From CAVUCH01 sp963763095 (lineage in GTDB: Bacteria > Acidobacteriota > Vicinamibacteria > Vicinamibacterales > JAENWD01), in contig CAVXNR010000016.1 of NCBI GenBank assembly GCA_963763095.1, positions 1-64,000 on the forward strand: a DNA stretch of 64,000 bases. The letters run 5' to 3'. The notes under the pieces are model-generated. The model searched no databases. It saw only the letters and a program-made list of their open reading frames with translations, and was not told where the DNA came from. Both the position numbers and the translations under genes were made by a program. Every line of letters starts with the position of its first letter. The first letter of the stretch is position 1. This document shows positions 34,476-43,699 of the stretch, piece after piece.

Positions 34476-34805
34476 GTGAGCACAGACTACATTCTGAGGC
34501 TCCGTCAGATGCTGGATACGGTCCGGAAGCTTCAGCCGCCCGGCGAGTCGGCTGAGGTCGAGCAGCAGCTTGCGGAACTCGAGAGGGAGCTTCAGGAAGC
34601 AGCCACCGAGATGACGATCCAGGCCTGCCGGCTGGAGGTCGAGCGCCGCGATCCCAGAGACCGCCGGCAGTCTACCGCTGCCGTGCCGATGGATAGGCGC
34701 TTCACCCCAGCCCGGCGCATCACCGACACCGACCCCCCTCAGTCGATCGCCGGGGCCGCCGACCGGCACACCCCCGTTGACCGCACGGGAGGGTCAATGC
34801 CATAG
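34476..34805 (+). CDS. Small coiled-coil protein, unknown function
   Basis: A 109-residue protein from a GTG at 34476 with GGAG five bases upstream. Residues 5-50 form a Leu/Glu/Gln-rich helix likely to be a coiled coil (LRQMLDTVRKLQPP, then QQLAELERELQEA). The second half is Arg/Asp/Pro-rich and disordered. It is divergent from the pstB-phoU operon across about 300 bp. I do not recognise the family. The 140 bp after it contain an AAGGAGG sequence and a 15-codon frame but nothing I can support. Confidence 0.5.
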   Translation: MSTDYILRLRQMLDTVRKLQPPGESAEVEQQLAELERELQEAATEMTIQACRLEVERRDPRDRRQSTAAVPMDRRFTPARRITDTDPPQSIAGAADRHTPVDRTGGSMP

Positions 34806-34945
34806 CCTCACAAGGAGGCTGATAGGCCGACGAGAACGATGCTCATGGCCGAGAGCACGAGAGCTCCCCGGTGGCTGGCATCCTGACCGCGCACGAGATG
34901 AAGCCGTTCACGCGCGCGCGGTGCAGCTCCTACCGGACCTCGCAT

Positions 34946-35386
34946 TTACGGTTCGAGTCTGGCAATCAGTGCGTCGAGTGCGGCTCTGATCGCCTTGATC
35001 TCCGCGGCTACGTCCAGTGGCTGGTCCGACAGCCCGTTCGAGGGCCCGCCAGACGTCCCGCCGGACACGGCCCCGGGATCCACCGGCGCCCGCCACTTCT
35101 TGGGATCACCCATGCCGGTCGGCCTCGTGCGTGACCACGCGGGTTCGGCTTTCCCCTCGGCATCCCGGAGCACGTCGAAGGTTTCACCCCCCTTGAAAAT
35201 GATGATATCGAGCGAGCGATCCGCGAACCTGGTGCCGCCTGTTTTCAGGAACAGGCCGGCGCCTTCGTCGCGCAGTTCCCAGGCAACGGCGTTCACGATC
35301 CGATGGGCGCGCTCCGGACCCGCAAGAGCCTCGTACCGCGCGCGCGCGGCTTTCACGACGTCGAGATGGTTTGGGATTGTCGCCAT
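34946..35386 (-). CDS. Conserved-looking hypothetical protein
   Basis: About 146 residues from an ATG at 35386 with GGAGGT eight bases upstream (an ATG-less extension to 35419 is open). The first 95 residues are a compact mixed domain with FLKTGGTRFADRSLDIIIFKGGE-like strands (residues about 45-65). Then a Gly/Ser/Pro-rich linker and a short C-terminal helix (AAEIKAIRAALDALIARLEP). No signal peptide or membrane helix. I do not recognise the domain, and the neighbours do not explain it. Confidence 0.58.
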   Translation of the reverse strand: MATIPNHLDVVKAARARYEALAGPERAHRIVNAVAWELRDEGAGLFLKTGGTRFADRSLDIIIFKGGETFDVLRDAEGKAEPAWSRTRPTGMGDPKKWRAPVDPGAVSGGTSGGPSNGLSDQPLDVAAEIKAIRAALDALIARLEP

Positions 35387-35576
35387 GGGGTCAACCTCCA
35401 CCAGCAGTGTTCGCCTCACGCCGCCGATCGATGCTGCGGCGTCCCAGAACAGGGTCCCTTATAGCACGCCAGCTGCGGGGTGAGCGCCGGCCGGCGCTGC
35501 ATCGATGCCGGGCGCTTGGCCAGTGGTATAACAGCGTGCATCCGCCGCATCCGAACCGCGTTGGAAGACACACGCC

Positions 35577-36138
35577 ATGACCGACATCTTCCCGCACCCG
35601 CTTCCCTGGTACATCGCGGGACCGCTCATCGGTCTCATGGTGCCGGCGTTGCTCCTGCTCGGGAACAGAGCGTTCGGAGTCTCCAGCAACTTCAGGCATG
35701 TGTGCGCCGCCGTGGCGCCGTGCGGCCTCGAGTTCTTCACATACGATTGGAGACGGGTTGGGGTCTGGAACCTCACGTTCCTGTTTGGCATCTTCGCTGG
35801 CGCCGCTGCTGCGTGGCACCTGGCGCCGGCACCACACGCTCACGCTGTCGCCGCAGACGATCGCTGCCCTGCAGCAGCTCGGGTTGCACGATCTGACTGG
35901 TCTCGCGCCGCGTGAAGTGTTCGCGTGGGCCCCTCTTCTCACCCTCAAAGGATTTGCGTCGATGGTGATCGGCGGCTTTCTGGTCGGGTTCGGCACCGCG
36001 TACGCAGGTGGTTGCACGTCGGGTCACGCGATTGCGGGCCTGGCCGATCGCCAGGCCGCCTCCCTCCTGGCGGTGTGCGGGTTTTTCGCGGGTGGCCTGA
36101 CGTGCACGTACCTGGTGCTTCCACTGGTGCTGCGGTGA
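35577..36138 (+). CDS. YeeE/YedE-type sulfur transporter, first half (frameshifted)
   Basis: The N-terminal part is open from the ATG at 35577 to about residue 88; the remainder continues in the next frame to 36138. Reading across one extra base near 35835-35850 gives about 186 residues with four or five membrane helices and the signature GGCTSGHAI, whose Cys handles thiosulfate or sulfide in YeeE/YedE (TsuA/PmpA) proteins. The stop overlaps the next start (GTGA). Two ordinary explanations fit: a sequence error, or a recent frameshift. An MBL-rhodanese gene follows, which fits a sulfane-sulfur detoxification operon. Confidence 0.72.
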
Positions 36139-36560
36139 CCGCATTGAACCTCGTCCCGTACTTTCTGCTCGGCGGTGCGTTCGGTGCCATCCTCGTGGAG
36201 GCGGAGGTGGTCTCGTGGTTTCGCATCCAGGAGATGTTCCGCTTCCATGCCTTCCACATGTACGGCATCATCGGCGCCGCGGTAGTGACCGCCGCCATCT
36301 CGCTCGTCATGATTCAACGGCTGGGTCTTCGCGGGCCGGATGGCCAGCCGCTCGGCCTGCAGCCGAAGACGCTCGGCAGCGGCGTGCGCTATCTTGCGGG
36401 GGGCGCAACGTTCGGCGTGGGATGGGCGTTGACCGGAGGCTGTCCGGGCCCGCTTGTTGCGCTCGTCGGGGCGGGGGTTCCTGTGATGCTCGTAGCCATT
36501 CTTAGCGCGCTCGCGGGGACCTGGACCTACGGCAGACTGCGCGCCAGCCTTCCACACTGA
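36135..36560 (+). CDS. YeeE/YedE-type sulfur transporter, second half (DUF6691-like)
   Basis: A 141-residue membrane protein from a GTG that overlaps the stop of the first half. It has four helices and the matching signature TGGCPGPLVAL, with the second conserved Cys. In many bacteria two half-size YeeE/YedE proteins (PmpA and PmpB) form the sulfur-compound channel. The frame is open back to 35925 but that part belongs to the partner gene. The MBL-rhodanese gene starts 28 bp later. Confidence 0.85.
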   Translation: MTALNLVPYFLLGGAFGAILVEAEVVSWFRIQEMFRFHAFHMYGIIGAAVVTAAISLVMIQRLGLRGPDGQPLGLQPKTLGSGVRYLAGGATFGVGWALTGGCPGPLVALVGAGVPVMLVAILSALAGTWTYGRLRASLPH

Positions 36561-36588
36561 AAACTGCAGGCCCACGGGGAGCAGCGGC

Positions 36589-37993
36589 ATGATCCTCCAG
36601 CAGTTCTATCTCAACTGTCTCGCCCACGCGTCGTATCTCGTTGGTGACGAGCACGCCGGGGTGGCCGCCGTCATCGATCCGCAGCGCGACATCGAGCAGT
36701 ACGTCGCGTACGCGCAGGAGCACGGCATGCGCATCACGCACGTGTTCCTGACGCACCTGCACGCTGACTTCCTGGCCGGGCATCTCGAGCTTCGCGATCG
36801 GACCGGTGCTCTCATCTGCCTGGGCGCGAAGGCGAGCGCAGAGTATTCGTTCCTGCCGATGCAGGACCACGATTCGATCGACCTCGGCCGGGTGCGGATC
36901 GAGGTGCTCGAGACACCTGGCCACACGCCAGAATCCATCTCGCTGCTGGTGTTCGATCTCGAACGCGGCGTCACTCACCCGCACGCCGTGCTCACGGGCG
37001 ACACCCTGTTCGTGGGCGACGTCGGCCGCCCGGACCTTCGCGCGGCGCTTGGCTGGTCCGCCGCCTCGCTCGGCAACCTGCTGTACGACTCCTTGCGGAC
37101 GAAGCTCCTGTCGCTCCCGGACGATAGCCTCGTGTACCCCGCGCACGGCGCGGGATCGCTCTGTGGCAAAGCCCTCGGCAGGGAGACGTTTTCAACGATC
37201 GGGGAGCAGCGTCGCTCGAACTATGCGCTGCAGCCGATGGGCCGCGATGCGTTCGTGGAGCTGGTGACCGCCGATCAGCCGGACGCGCCAGCCTATTTCA
37301 TCTACGACGCCGTGCTGAACGCCAGAGAGCACCCGACACTCGACCAGTCACTTGCGGCGGGATTGAAGCCTTTGCCGCTGGACGAGGTCCTCGACCGGCA
37401 GCGGGCGGGCGCGCAAGTCCTGGACACACGCGAGCCGGCGGAATTCGCCGCGGCGCATCTGACGGGCACCTTGAACATCGGCCTCGGCGGCCAGTACGCG
37501 ACGTGGGCGGGGACGATGCTGGATCCCAAGCGGCCGATCGTGATCATCGCGGAGCTTCGGCCGCGAACAGGAGTCGGAGATGCGGCTCGGGCGCATCGGC
37601 TTCGACAGTGTCGTCGGCTACCTGCAGGACGGTCTGCACAGCCTCGCGTCGCGACCGGAGTTGAGCACGTCGACTGAGCGGGTGAGCCCGGCCCTCGCGG
37701 CCGAGCGGATGCTGGCCGCCGAGCCGCCGCAGGTTATCGACGTGCGGAGTCCCCGGGAGTACGCGGCGAAGCACATCGACGGAAGCGTCAACCTTCCCCT
37801 GAATCACCTGGCCGAGCGCGCGCAGGAGCTGCCGGTCGATCGCCCGCTGCTCGTTCATTGCGCCGGCGGCTATCGGTCGTCAATCGGCGCAAGCCTCCTG
37901 CGGCAGCGGGGCTTGAACCGCGTGAGCGAGCTGGCGGGTGGGCTGGCGGCGTGGGAGGCGGCCGGCCTGCCGCTCACGTCCGAGACGGCCTGA
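36589..37993 (+). CDS. MBL-fold persulfide dioxygenase/rhodanese fusion (frameshifted)
   Basis: About 467 residues when one extra base near 37555-37562 is skipped. Residues 1-250 are an ETHE1-like metallo-beta-lactamase domain with THLHADFLAGH, PGHTPES and GDTLFVGDVGRPDL. A first rhodanese domain (VLDTREPAEF) ends at the frameshift and lacks a catalytic Cys. A second one (VIDVRSPREY to HCAGGYRSS) has the active Cys. Such proteins oxidise persulfides and pass sulfane sulfur, often with YeeE/YedE transporters, as here. The ATG has GGGGAG upstream. Read as two ORFs, it would be split at the first rhodanese domain. Confidence 0.82.
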
Positions 37994-38130
37994 GCGCACG
38001 ACCCTCCGCGCGCTGCGCATCCTGTTCCACACCACGCCTGCGCCGCATCGGCGTATCTGAGCAGCTCCTCGCAGCGTGTCTCGACTGCTCAGCCAAGACA
38101 CGCCACCAAAGGGCAGATCACAGAAGGGGG

Positions 38131-38202
38131 AAGGGCGAAAGGCCAAAGGCCACCGTCAACGTTTACCGTCGACCGTTCACCGCTGACCGTCTATTCGTTG
38201 AC
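38131..38202. repeat. Degenerate heptad arrays (AAAGGCC and GTTGACC types)
   Basis: Three AAGGGCG/AAAGGCC units (38131-38151) are followed by seven degenerate GTTGACC-type units (38154-38202), ending next to the stop codon of the dTMP-kinase-like gene at 38203. The rest of the 209-bp gap shows no gene. Confidence 0.75.
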
Positions 38203-39609
38203 CTACGGCGTCGATGCCAGGAACACTTCGACTTTCCGGCGGAGCTCCTCCTGGATGATCTCGACCCGGCGGCGGGCATCTATGACGTGGAACTGGAACT
38301 CGTGGGCCATCGCCGCGTACTCGCGAAGGAGCTTGTTCTGGTAGGTGCGGAAGCTCTCATAGATGTCGTCGGCGTTCTTCATGTCCATGCCGGATTCCCA
38401 GTAGTCCATGCCGCGCGACTCCAGCACACGGCGCGTGAGGGTATCGACGTCGACCTTGAGGTAGAACACCTGGTGTGGGGCTATCGCGAACCCATAGAGG
38501 CTGCGAAGCCACCCGCGATCCACGCCGCGCACGGCGGCACGGGCGATGGCCGTGTAGATGTACCGGTCCGACAGCACGATGAAGCCGGCCTTGAGCGCAG
38601 GGATGACTTCCTTTTCAAGCCGATCGGCGAAGTCGGTGGCGTAGAGCAGCACGAACGTGAGCTTGTTGAGCGTGTTGCTCGCCTTCGCGATGTCGATGGT
38701 CGGCTGCATCAGCGCGGACCGGGTCCAGCCGGTCTCGATCACCCCGTAGCCGCGGACTTCGAGCCATTCACGCAGCATCTGGATCTGGGTGCTGCGGCCC
38801 ACACCGTCAGTGCCTTCGATGGCGATGATCTTGCCCGGATAGTCTCCGAGCGGCAGGTACGGCAGGCCGTGCCCGTAATAGGCGCCTGCCTGGCCCGGAT
38901 CCATCCGGCGCGGCGTCAGACGGTGGCGACGAACTGCTTCATCGGAGCCCTCCAGTTCCCGCGCCACGAGGCGCCGGACCAGGTGCTGCTGTTCGGTGAT
39001 CGTCCCTGCCGCGTTGAGCACCTGCAGGCCGTACTCGTCCACCAGGCGATCGTATTCCTCGATCACCTTGCCCTGGAACAGCCGGAAGCTCTCCACCGGA
39101 TTCGTGCTCCAGCCCATGTCCAGGCCGGCCTCGTAGAATTTCAGCTTCACACGCCGCGCCATCAGGCGCTCGATCGAGACCTCGATCGGCACGCGGAAAT
39201 ACAGCGCCAGGTCGGGCTTCACGGCGAAGCTGTACAGATCACGCACCCATTGGCGATCGACGCCCCGCGCCACGTCTCGCGAGAACGCGGTATAGGCATA
39301 TCGATCCGCCAGCACGATCATCCCGGCCTTCAGCGGCGGCACGATCTTGTAGAGCAGCCGGTCGGCGAAGTCGGTGGCGTGCAGCAGGCTGAAAGTCATC
39401 GGCGTCAGCGCGTTCTTCTTCTTGCCCGCGCGGGTCGCCGCCTTCACGAGCGCCGACGAGTTCCACTCGGTGAGGAACACGCGATGGCCCGCGGCGCTCA
39501 GCCACTTGGCCAGCAGCGCGATCTGCGTCGTCTTTCCCGAGCCGTCCACCCCCTCGACGACGAACAGCTTGCCGGGGTACTCGTGCGGTCTAGTGAGCGT
39601 GTTCAGCAT
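38203..39609 (-). CDS. Tandem-duplicated thymidylate-kinase-like protein
   Basis: A 468-residue protein of two dTMP-kinase-like domains in a row (about residues 10-225 and 255-468). Domain 1 has a proper P-loop GVDGSGKTT and LADRYAYTAFSRD as DRY/H-type motif. Domain 2 has GTDGVGRST, where the P-loop lysine is arginine, and LSDRYIYTAIARA. Normal dTMP kinase is about 210 residues and single. Domain 2 may be regulatory or act on another substrate. The gene overlaps the 3' end of the Ppx/GppA gene by 20 bp, so it is coupled to polyphosphate/guanosine-pentaphosphate hydrolysis. A role in dTTP synthesis is not assured. Confidence 0.85.
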   Translation of the reverse strand: MLNTLTRPHEYPGKLFVVEGVDGSGKTTQIALLAKWLSAAGHRVFLTEWNSSALVKAATRAGKKKNALTPMTFSLLHATDFADRLLYKIVPPLKAGMIVLADRYAYTAFSRDVARGVDRQWVRDLYSFAVKPDLALYFRVPIEVSIERLMARRVKLKFYEAGLDMGWSTNPVESFRLFQGKVIEEYDRLVDEYGLQVLNAAGTITEQQHLVRRLVARELEGSDEAVRRHRLTPRRMDPGQAGAYYGHGLPYLPLGDYPGKIIAIEGTDGVGRSTQIQMLREWLEVRGYGVIETGWTRSALMQPTIDIAKASNTLNKLTFVLLYATDFADRLEKEVIPALKAGFIVLSDRYIYTAIARAAVRGVDRGWLRSLYGFAIAPHQVFYLKVDVDTLTRRVLESRGMDYWESGMDMKNADDIYESFRTYQNKLLREYAAMAHEFQFHVIDARRRVEIIQEELRRKVEVFLASTP

Positions 39610-41153
39610 GGGATGTCGTTCCGCGGATCTCGAACCGGACAGGTTTGCCGAGCATCCGCTCGAACGGGATCACGTGCCGGTGGGCGGCCCACAATTCGAG
39701 CTCCGCATCGCCTGCCGTGCGCAACTGGATCAATGCGTCCTCGCCGCGGTCGTGCAGTTCGACCGCCGAGAGCGGCTGCGAGTGGCTCCGATCGAGGCCC
39801 TCGGCAAGCCGCAGGATGGCGGAGAGCGCGCGTACGGTTCGCCGCAGCCGCTTCGGGAGTGCACCATAGCCTTCGTGCGCCTTCTTCGGCGCGGCCTGGC
39901 GGTGATAGCGCGTCAGCAGGGCCATCACTTCGATCTCCTGCGGGTCGAAGCCACGCAGGTCGCCGTTCTTGACGAGGTAATACGAGTGCCGATGGTGCTT
40001 TTCGTAACTGATGTGCACGCCGAGGTCGTGCATGAAGGCTGCGTATTCCAGCCAGTCGCGCTCCCGGTCGCCGAGGCCGTGCACGCTGCGCGTCTGGTCG
40101 AACAGCGACAGGGCGAGCCGCGCGATCTGCTGTGCGTGTTCCGGTGAGTAGTGGCACCGCTCCGCCAGCTCGATCACGCTGCGCCGTCGCACGTCCGGGT
40201 ACCGGTCGGCCTGGGCGATCTGCTCGCGGTTGCGGCTGATGTAATCGAGGACGAGGCCTTCGCGCAGCGCCAGATCGCACAGCGTGATCTCGGTCGCGCC
40301 GATCCGGCGCAGGATGGTATCGAACAGCACCGCCCCGGCCACGACGATGTCGCTGCGCCTCGGTTCGAGCCCGGGCAGCTTCAGCCGCTGCTGGAGGCCG
40401 AGCGACACGACCTGCTTCCGCAGGCGGTGGATCTGGCGGGCGGGGATGCGGAGGTTGCGAATCTCGCCGGGAGCGTGTCCAAGCTCCGCGTGCGCCGCCA
40501 TCGTGCCAAGGCTCAGGATCGTGCCCGACGTGCCGATGACGCGATCGAAGCCCGCCTCCACGATCTGGCCCGCGTGCTCCTCGATCTCGCGGTTGATGAA
40601 CTGCACCATCTTGCGCTCGTCGCGCGCCGCGAGCGGATCGGAGGTGACGAACCGTTCCGTGAGCCGAATGACGCCCATCTTGAAGCTGCGGCCCAGCCGC
40701 ATCGTCTCGGCGTCGCCGAGCGTGATCTCGACGCTGCCGCCGCCGATGTCGATGACGACCGCCGGCCCGCGCATCACGTCGACGCCGTAGACCGCAGAAA
40801 GGTGGATGAGCCGCGCCTCCTCCGTCCCTGAGATCACGCGCGGCCGGATGCCGGTCTCCTCGACGATGCGCGCCAGGAACTCGCCTGCGTTCTCGGCTTC
40901 ACGCGTGGCGCTGGTGGCCGCCGCGAGAATCTCGTCGACGCCGTGCGACTCGGCAATGCGGCGGAACCTTGTCAGCGCGAGCAGGGCGGCGCTCATCGCC
41001 GCGGTCGTCAGGTTCCTGCCGTCGAGGCCCCCCGGCCCCGAGGCGGACCATCTCCTTCTCGCGATCGATCACCTCGAATGACAAATCGGCGCGTACCTGC
41101 ACCACGATCATGTGGACCGAGTTCGTGCCGATGTCGATGGCTGCAAGGCGCAT
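39590..41153 (-). CDS. ppx: Ppx/GppA exopolyphosphatase (frameshifted near the N-terminus)
   Basis: About 520 residues after joining two frames across a run of six G (read as five) near 41038. The N-terminus MRLAAIDIGTNSVHMIV is the ASKHA phosphate-1 motif. The main part continues with ATSATREAENAGEF, DIGGGSVEITLG and FERFVTSD-like segments, and a C-terminal HD-type helical domain with HDLGVHISYEKHHRHSYYL. It releases phosphate from polyphosphate chains or converts pppGpp to ppGpp. The ATG at 41153 is preferred over an in-frame TTG at 41162. It is divergent from the CHAD gene and overlaps the kinase-like gene that follows it. Confidence 0.85.
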
Positions 41154-41213
41154 GGAGCACAACTGTGGCGGGAAGTGAGGGGGAGCCGCCCGGCGCGCGC
41201 GCGTCCGGGCATA

Positions 41214-41219
41214 TATAAT
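41214..41219 (+). promoter_or_regulatory. Possible -10 element upstream of the CHAD gene
   Basis: A perfect TATAAT inside ATATATAAT, 62 bases before the ATG at 41282, in a very GC-rich divergent gap. The expected -35 position holds CGGCGC, so this is weak alone. Confidence 0.3.
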
Positions 41220-41281
41220 CCGTTTTCGGCCGTGACCGTCGGCCCGCCAGGCCGACCATCTGTCGTGGGAAAAATCCTACC

Positions 41282-42203
41282 ATGAAGCTCAGGAATGCCC
41301 GTGACCGCCTGCTGCATCGCCGCCTGCGTGCCTTCGCCCGCGCCCTGCCGGACGCGTGCGGCGGCGATCGCCAGTGCCGTGCACAAGGCGCGCGTCGCGT
41401 CACGGCGTCTGCGGGAGGCGCTCCCGGTCGTGCTGGCGGACGTGCCGGCCAAGAAGGCGAACCGGCTGGCCCGGGGCTTCCGCCGGATCACGCGAGCGCT
41501 GGGGCCCGTTCGGGAGATAGATGTCACGATTGGCGTGCTCGAGGCGACGGCCGCGCAGTTTCCGGAGGCGGCCGCGAGCCTGCAGGCGGTTGCCGTCCAC
41601 CTGCACGCCGACCGCGATCGCCGGCGCGACGAGATGCTCGGCCGCCTCGAGAACATCGATGCCGACCGGCTCGTGGCGAGAGTCGACGAGTTCGCCGGCA
41701 CGGCCACTCAGCCCGCCGCCGTGGCCCACTCGGTCAGCCGCGCGGTGCTGGCGGTTCGGATGGTGCGGCGGGCGCGCGATCTCCACCAGGCGGTGGCGGC
41801 GGCAGGAGCGCTCTACGCCCCCGAGCCACTGCACGCCGTGCGCATCGCCGCGAAGAAGCTCCGCTACGCGATGGAGCTCGCCCACGAGCTCCGGCTTCTC
41901 TCGTCACGCCGGGCGCTGCGACAGCTCGAGCGCATGCAGGACACTCTCGGCCACCTGCACGACCTCCAGATTCTCATCGAGCGGCTCGCGGCCGCACAGG
42001 CAGCCTTACCCGTACCTGAGCTCGTTCTCGCGGATCTCGCGCACGTCTCTGGTGCGCTCGACGACGAGTGCCGGCGCTTCCACGCTGACTACGTGGGAGG
42101 CCGGGACGCCATGCTGGCGGCCGTGGACGATGCGCTCGAGATGGTCACCGCCGGCCCGCTGCGCGACGTCGAAACCGAGCCCGTCTCCACGTCGGTGCAC
42201 TAA
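41282..42203 (+). CDS. CHAD-domain protein (probable polyphosphate binder; frameshifted)
   Basis: About 306 residues of almost all alpha helix with many Arg and His, the CHAD signature: VHKARVASRRLREAL near residue 35, HAVRIAAKKLRYAMELA near residue 180, and LGHLHDLQIL. CHAD proteins bind polyphosphate through basic helices. The frame of the main body is open only from 41295 with an unnatural Cys/Pro-rich start. The frame from the ATG at 41282 gives RDRLLHRRLRAFARALPDA, a proper first helix, so one extra base near 41355 is likely. It is divergent from Ppx and is followed by sixA after 3 bp. Confidence 0.8.
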
Positions 42204-42206
42204 GCC

Positions 42207-42710
42207 ATGCGCACGCTGTCGATTTACCTCGTGCGCCACGGCCTTGCTGCCGAACGCGGCGCCGCATGGCCCGACGACACCAAGCGCCCTCTGGTGCCGC
42301 GGGGCGTGGCCGGGCTGCGAAAGGAAGCGCAGGCGCTGCGCGCGCTCTCGATCACCTTCGACGCGATCCTCACCAGCCCGTTGACCCGCGCAAAGCAGAC
42401 AGCCGACACGCTCGCGGCCGGCCTGTCGCCACACCCGCCGGTGCACCAAATCGAGTCACTGGCGCCCGGCGGCTCCTACGCGGCCTTTCTCGCAGACCTG
42501 ACCAGGCACGCGCGGCGATCCCACGTGGCATGCGTGGGCCATGAGCCGGACCTGGGGCAGCTCGCCGCCCGGCTGATCGGCGCCAAGGCGCCGGTGGAGT
42601 TCAAGAAGGGCGCGATCTGCCGCATCGACGTGGACGGGCTGCCCCTGAGCGGTCCGGGCCACCTCCGGTGGTTCGTCACGCCCCGCATGCTGCGGCGCCT
42701 GGCAGGCTGA
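42207..42710 (+). CDS. sixA: SixA-type phosphohistidine phosphatase
   Basis: A 167-residue histidine-phosphatase-superfamily protein. The start IYLVRHGLA carries the catalytic RHG; TSPLTRAKQTADTL is the phosphate-pocket Arg; and VACVGHEPDLGQLA has the second catalytic His followed by Glu. SixA removes phosphate from histidine-containing phosphotransfer proteins. Together with CHAD in the same operon this is a common pairing in polyphosphate contexts. The ATG follows the CHAD stop by 3 bp; the DAG kinase-like gene starts 7 bp after the stop. Confidence 0.9.
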   Translation: MRTLSIYLVRHGLAAERGAAWPDDTKRPLVPRGVAGLRKEAQALRALSITFDAILTSPLTRAKQTADTLAAGLSPHPPVHQIESLAPGGSYAAFLADLTRHARRSHVACVGHEPDLGQLAARLIGAKAPVEFKKGAICRIDVDGLPLSGPGHLRWFVTPRMLRRLAG

Positions 42711-42717
42711 CGCGCAG

Positions 42718-43603
42718 GTGCGCGTCAGCGTCATCATCAACCCGATTGCCGGGCTCTTCCGTCGTCCCGACCAGGGGGCGCGGCGCGCAACGAAGGCCCG
42801 CGCGGTGCTCGCGGCTGCTGGCGTCGAGGCCGATGTGCGGCTCACCGAGGGCCCGGGGCATGCCCGCGTCCTCGCGGCCGATGCCGCGGCGCGGGGCACG
42901 GATCTCGTGTACGCGTGGGGCGGCGATGGCACGGTCAATGAGGTCGGCAGCGTGCTCGCGTTCAGCGATGTCGCCCTGGCGATCGTGCCGGCGGGATCCG
43001 GCAACGGGCTCGCCCGCGCCCTCGGCATTCCCCGCGAGCCCGGCGGGGCGTTGCGCCACGCGCTCCGCGTCCCCGAGCGGCGCATCGACGTGGGGGAGAT
43101 TGCCGGGCACATCTTCTTCAACGTCGCAGGCGTGGGCTTCGATGCGCACATCGCCTCCGAGTTCAGCCGGGATCATCGGCCGGCGCGGCTTCCGCCGCTA
43201 CGCCCGCATCGTGACGCGCGAGTTGTTCTCCTACAGTCCCCGGCCTCGCCGCGTGGCGATCGAAGCCATCGTGACGGAGCATCAGGCGTTCATGCTCACG
43301 GTCGCGAACGGCCCCCAGTGGGGGAACGGCGCGATCGTCGCCCCCGGCGCGCGGCTCGATGACGGGCTGCTGGACCTGGTCACGGTGGAAGCCCCGTCCC
43401 GATTGCAGCTGGTGGCGTCTGTCCCGCGGCTGTTCGCAGGCACGCTCGACCGCAGCCCCGCCGTGACCATACGAAAAGTCACGGAGGCCCGAATCTCGGG
43501 AGACGTGCCCCTGCTGTTCCACTTCGACGGCGAGCCGGTGTTGTCAGCGGATCCGGACCTGCTGGTGCGCGTGCATCCGAGCGCGCTCGTCGTGCGGGGG
43601 TGA
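42718..43603 (+). CDS. Diacylglycerol/sphingosine-kinase-like lipid kinase (frameshifted)
   Basis: About 294 residues when one extra base near 43170 is ignored. The DAGKc signature is clear: VSVIINPIAG at the start, VYAWGGDGTVNEVGS as glycine-rich ATP loop, and IVPAGSGNGLARALG. Past the frameshift the sequence runs on with IIGRRGFRRYA, FMLTVANGPQWGNGAIVAPGA and a C-terminal LLFHFDGEPV, all typical of DgkB/YegS. It phosphorylates diacylglycerol or a related lipid. GTG start at 42718. It ends the CHAD-SixA-lipid kinase run. Confidence 0.82.
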
Positions 43604-43690
43604 GGAAATGAAATGAAAATGAAAAATGAAAAATGAAGAATGAAGAATGAGAACGAGGTCTGCTTTTACATTCTGCATTTTGCATTTTGC
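43604..43690. repeat. ATGAAAA and TTTTGCA heptad arrays
   Basis: ATGAAAA/ATGAAGA units with a 7-bp period (after two shorter steps) run from 43604 to about 43645, then TTCTGCA, TTTTGCA, TTTTGCA at 43670-43690. They fill the gap between the lipid kinase and the convergent glgC. Confidence 0.85.
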
Positions 43691-43699
43691 ATTACGAGA

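Noticed and set aside
34946..34970. tRNA T-loop-like GGTTCGAGTC
   Set aside because: There is no acceptor stem or anticodon arm; the bases encode the C-terminus of the minus-strand hypothetical protein.
37858..39972. A 704-codon plus-strand ORF over the dTMP-kinase-like gene
   Set aside because: Shadow of the minus-strand gene with P-loops and DRY motifs.
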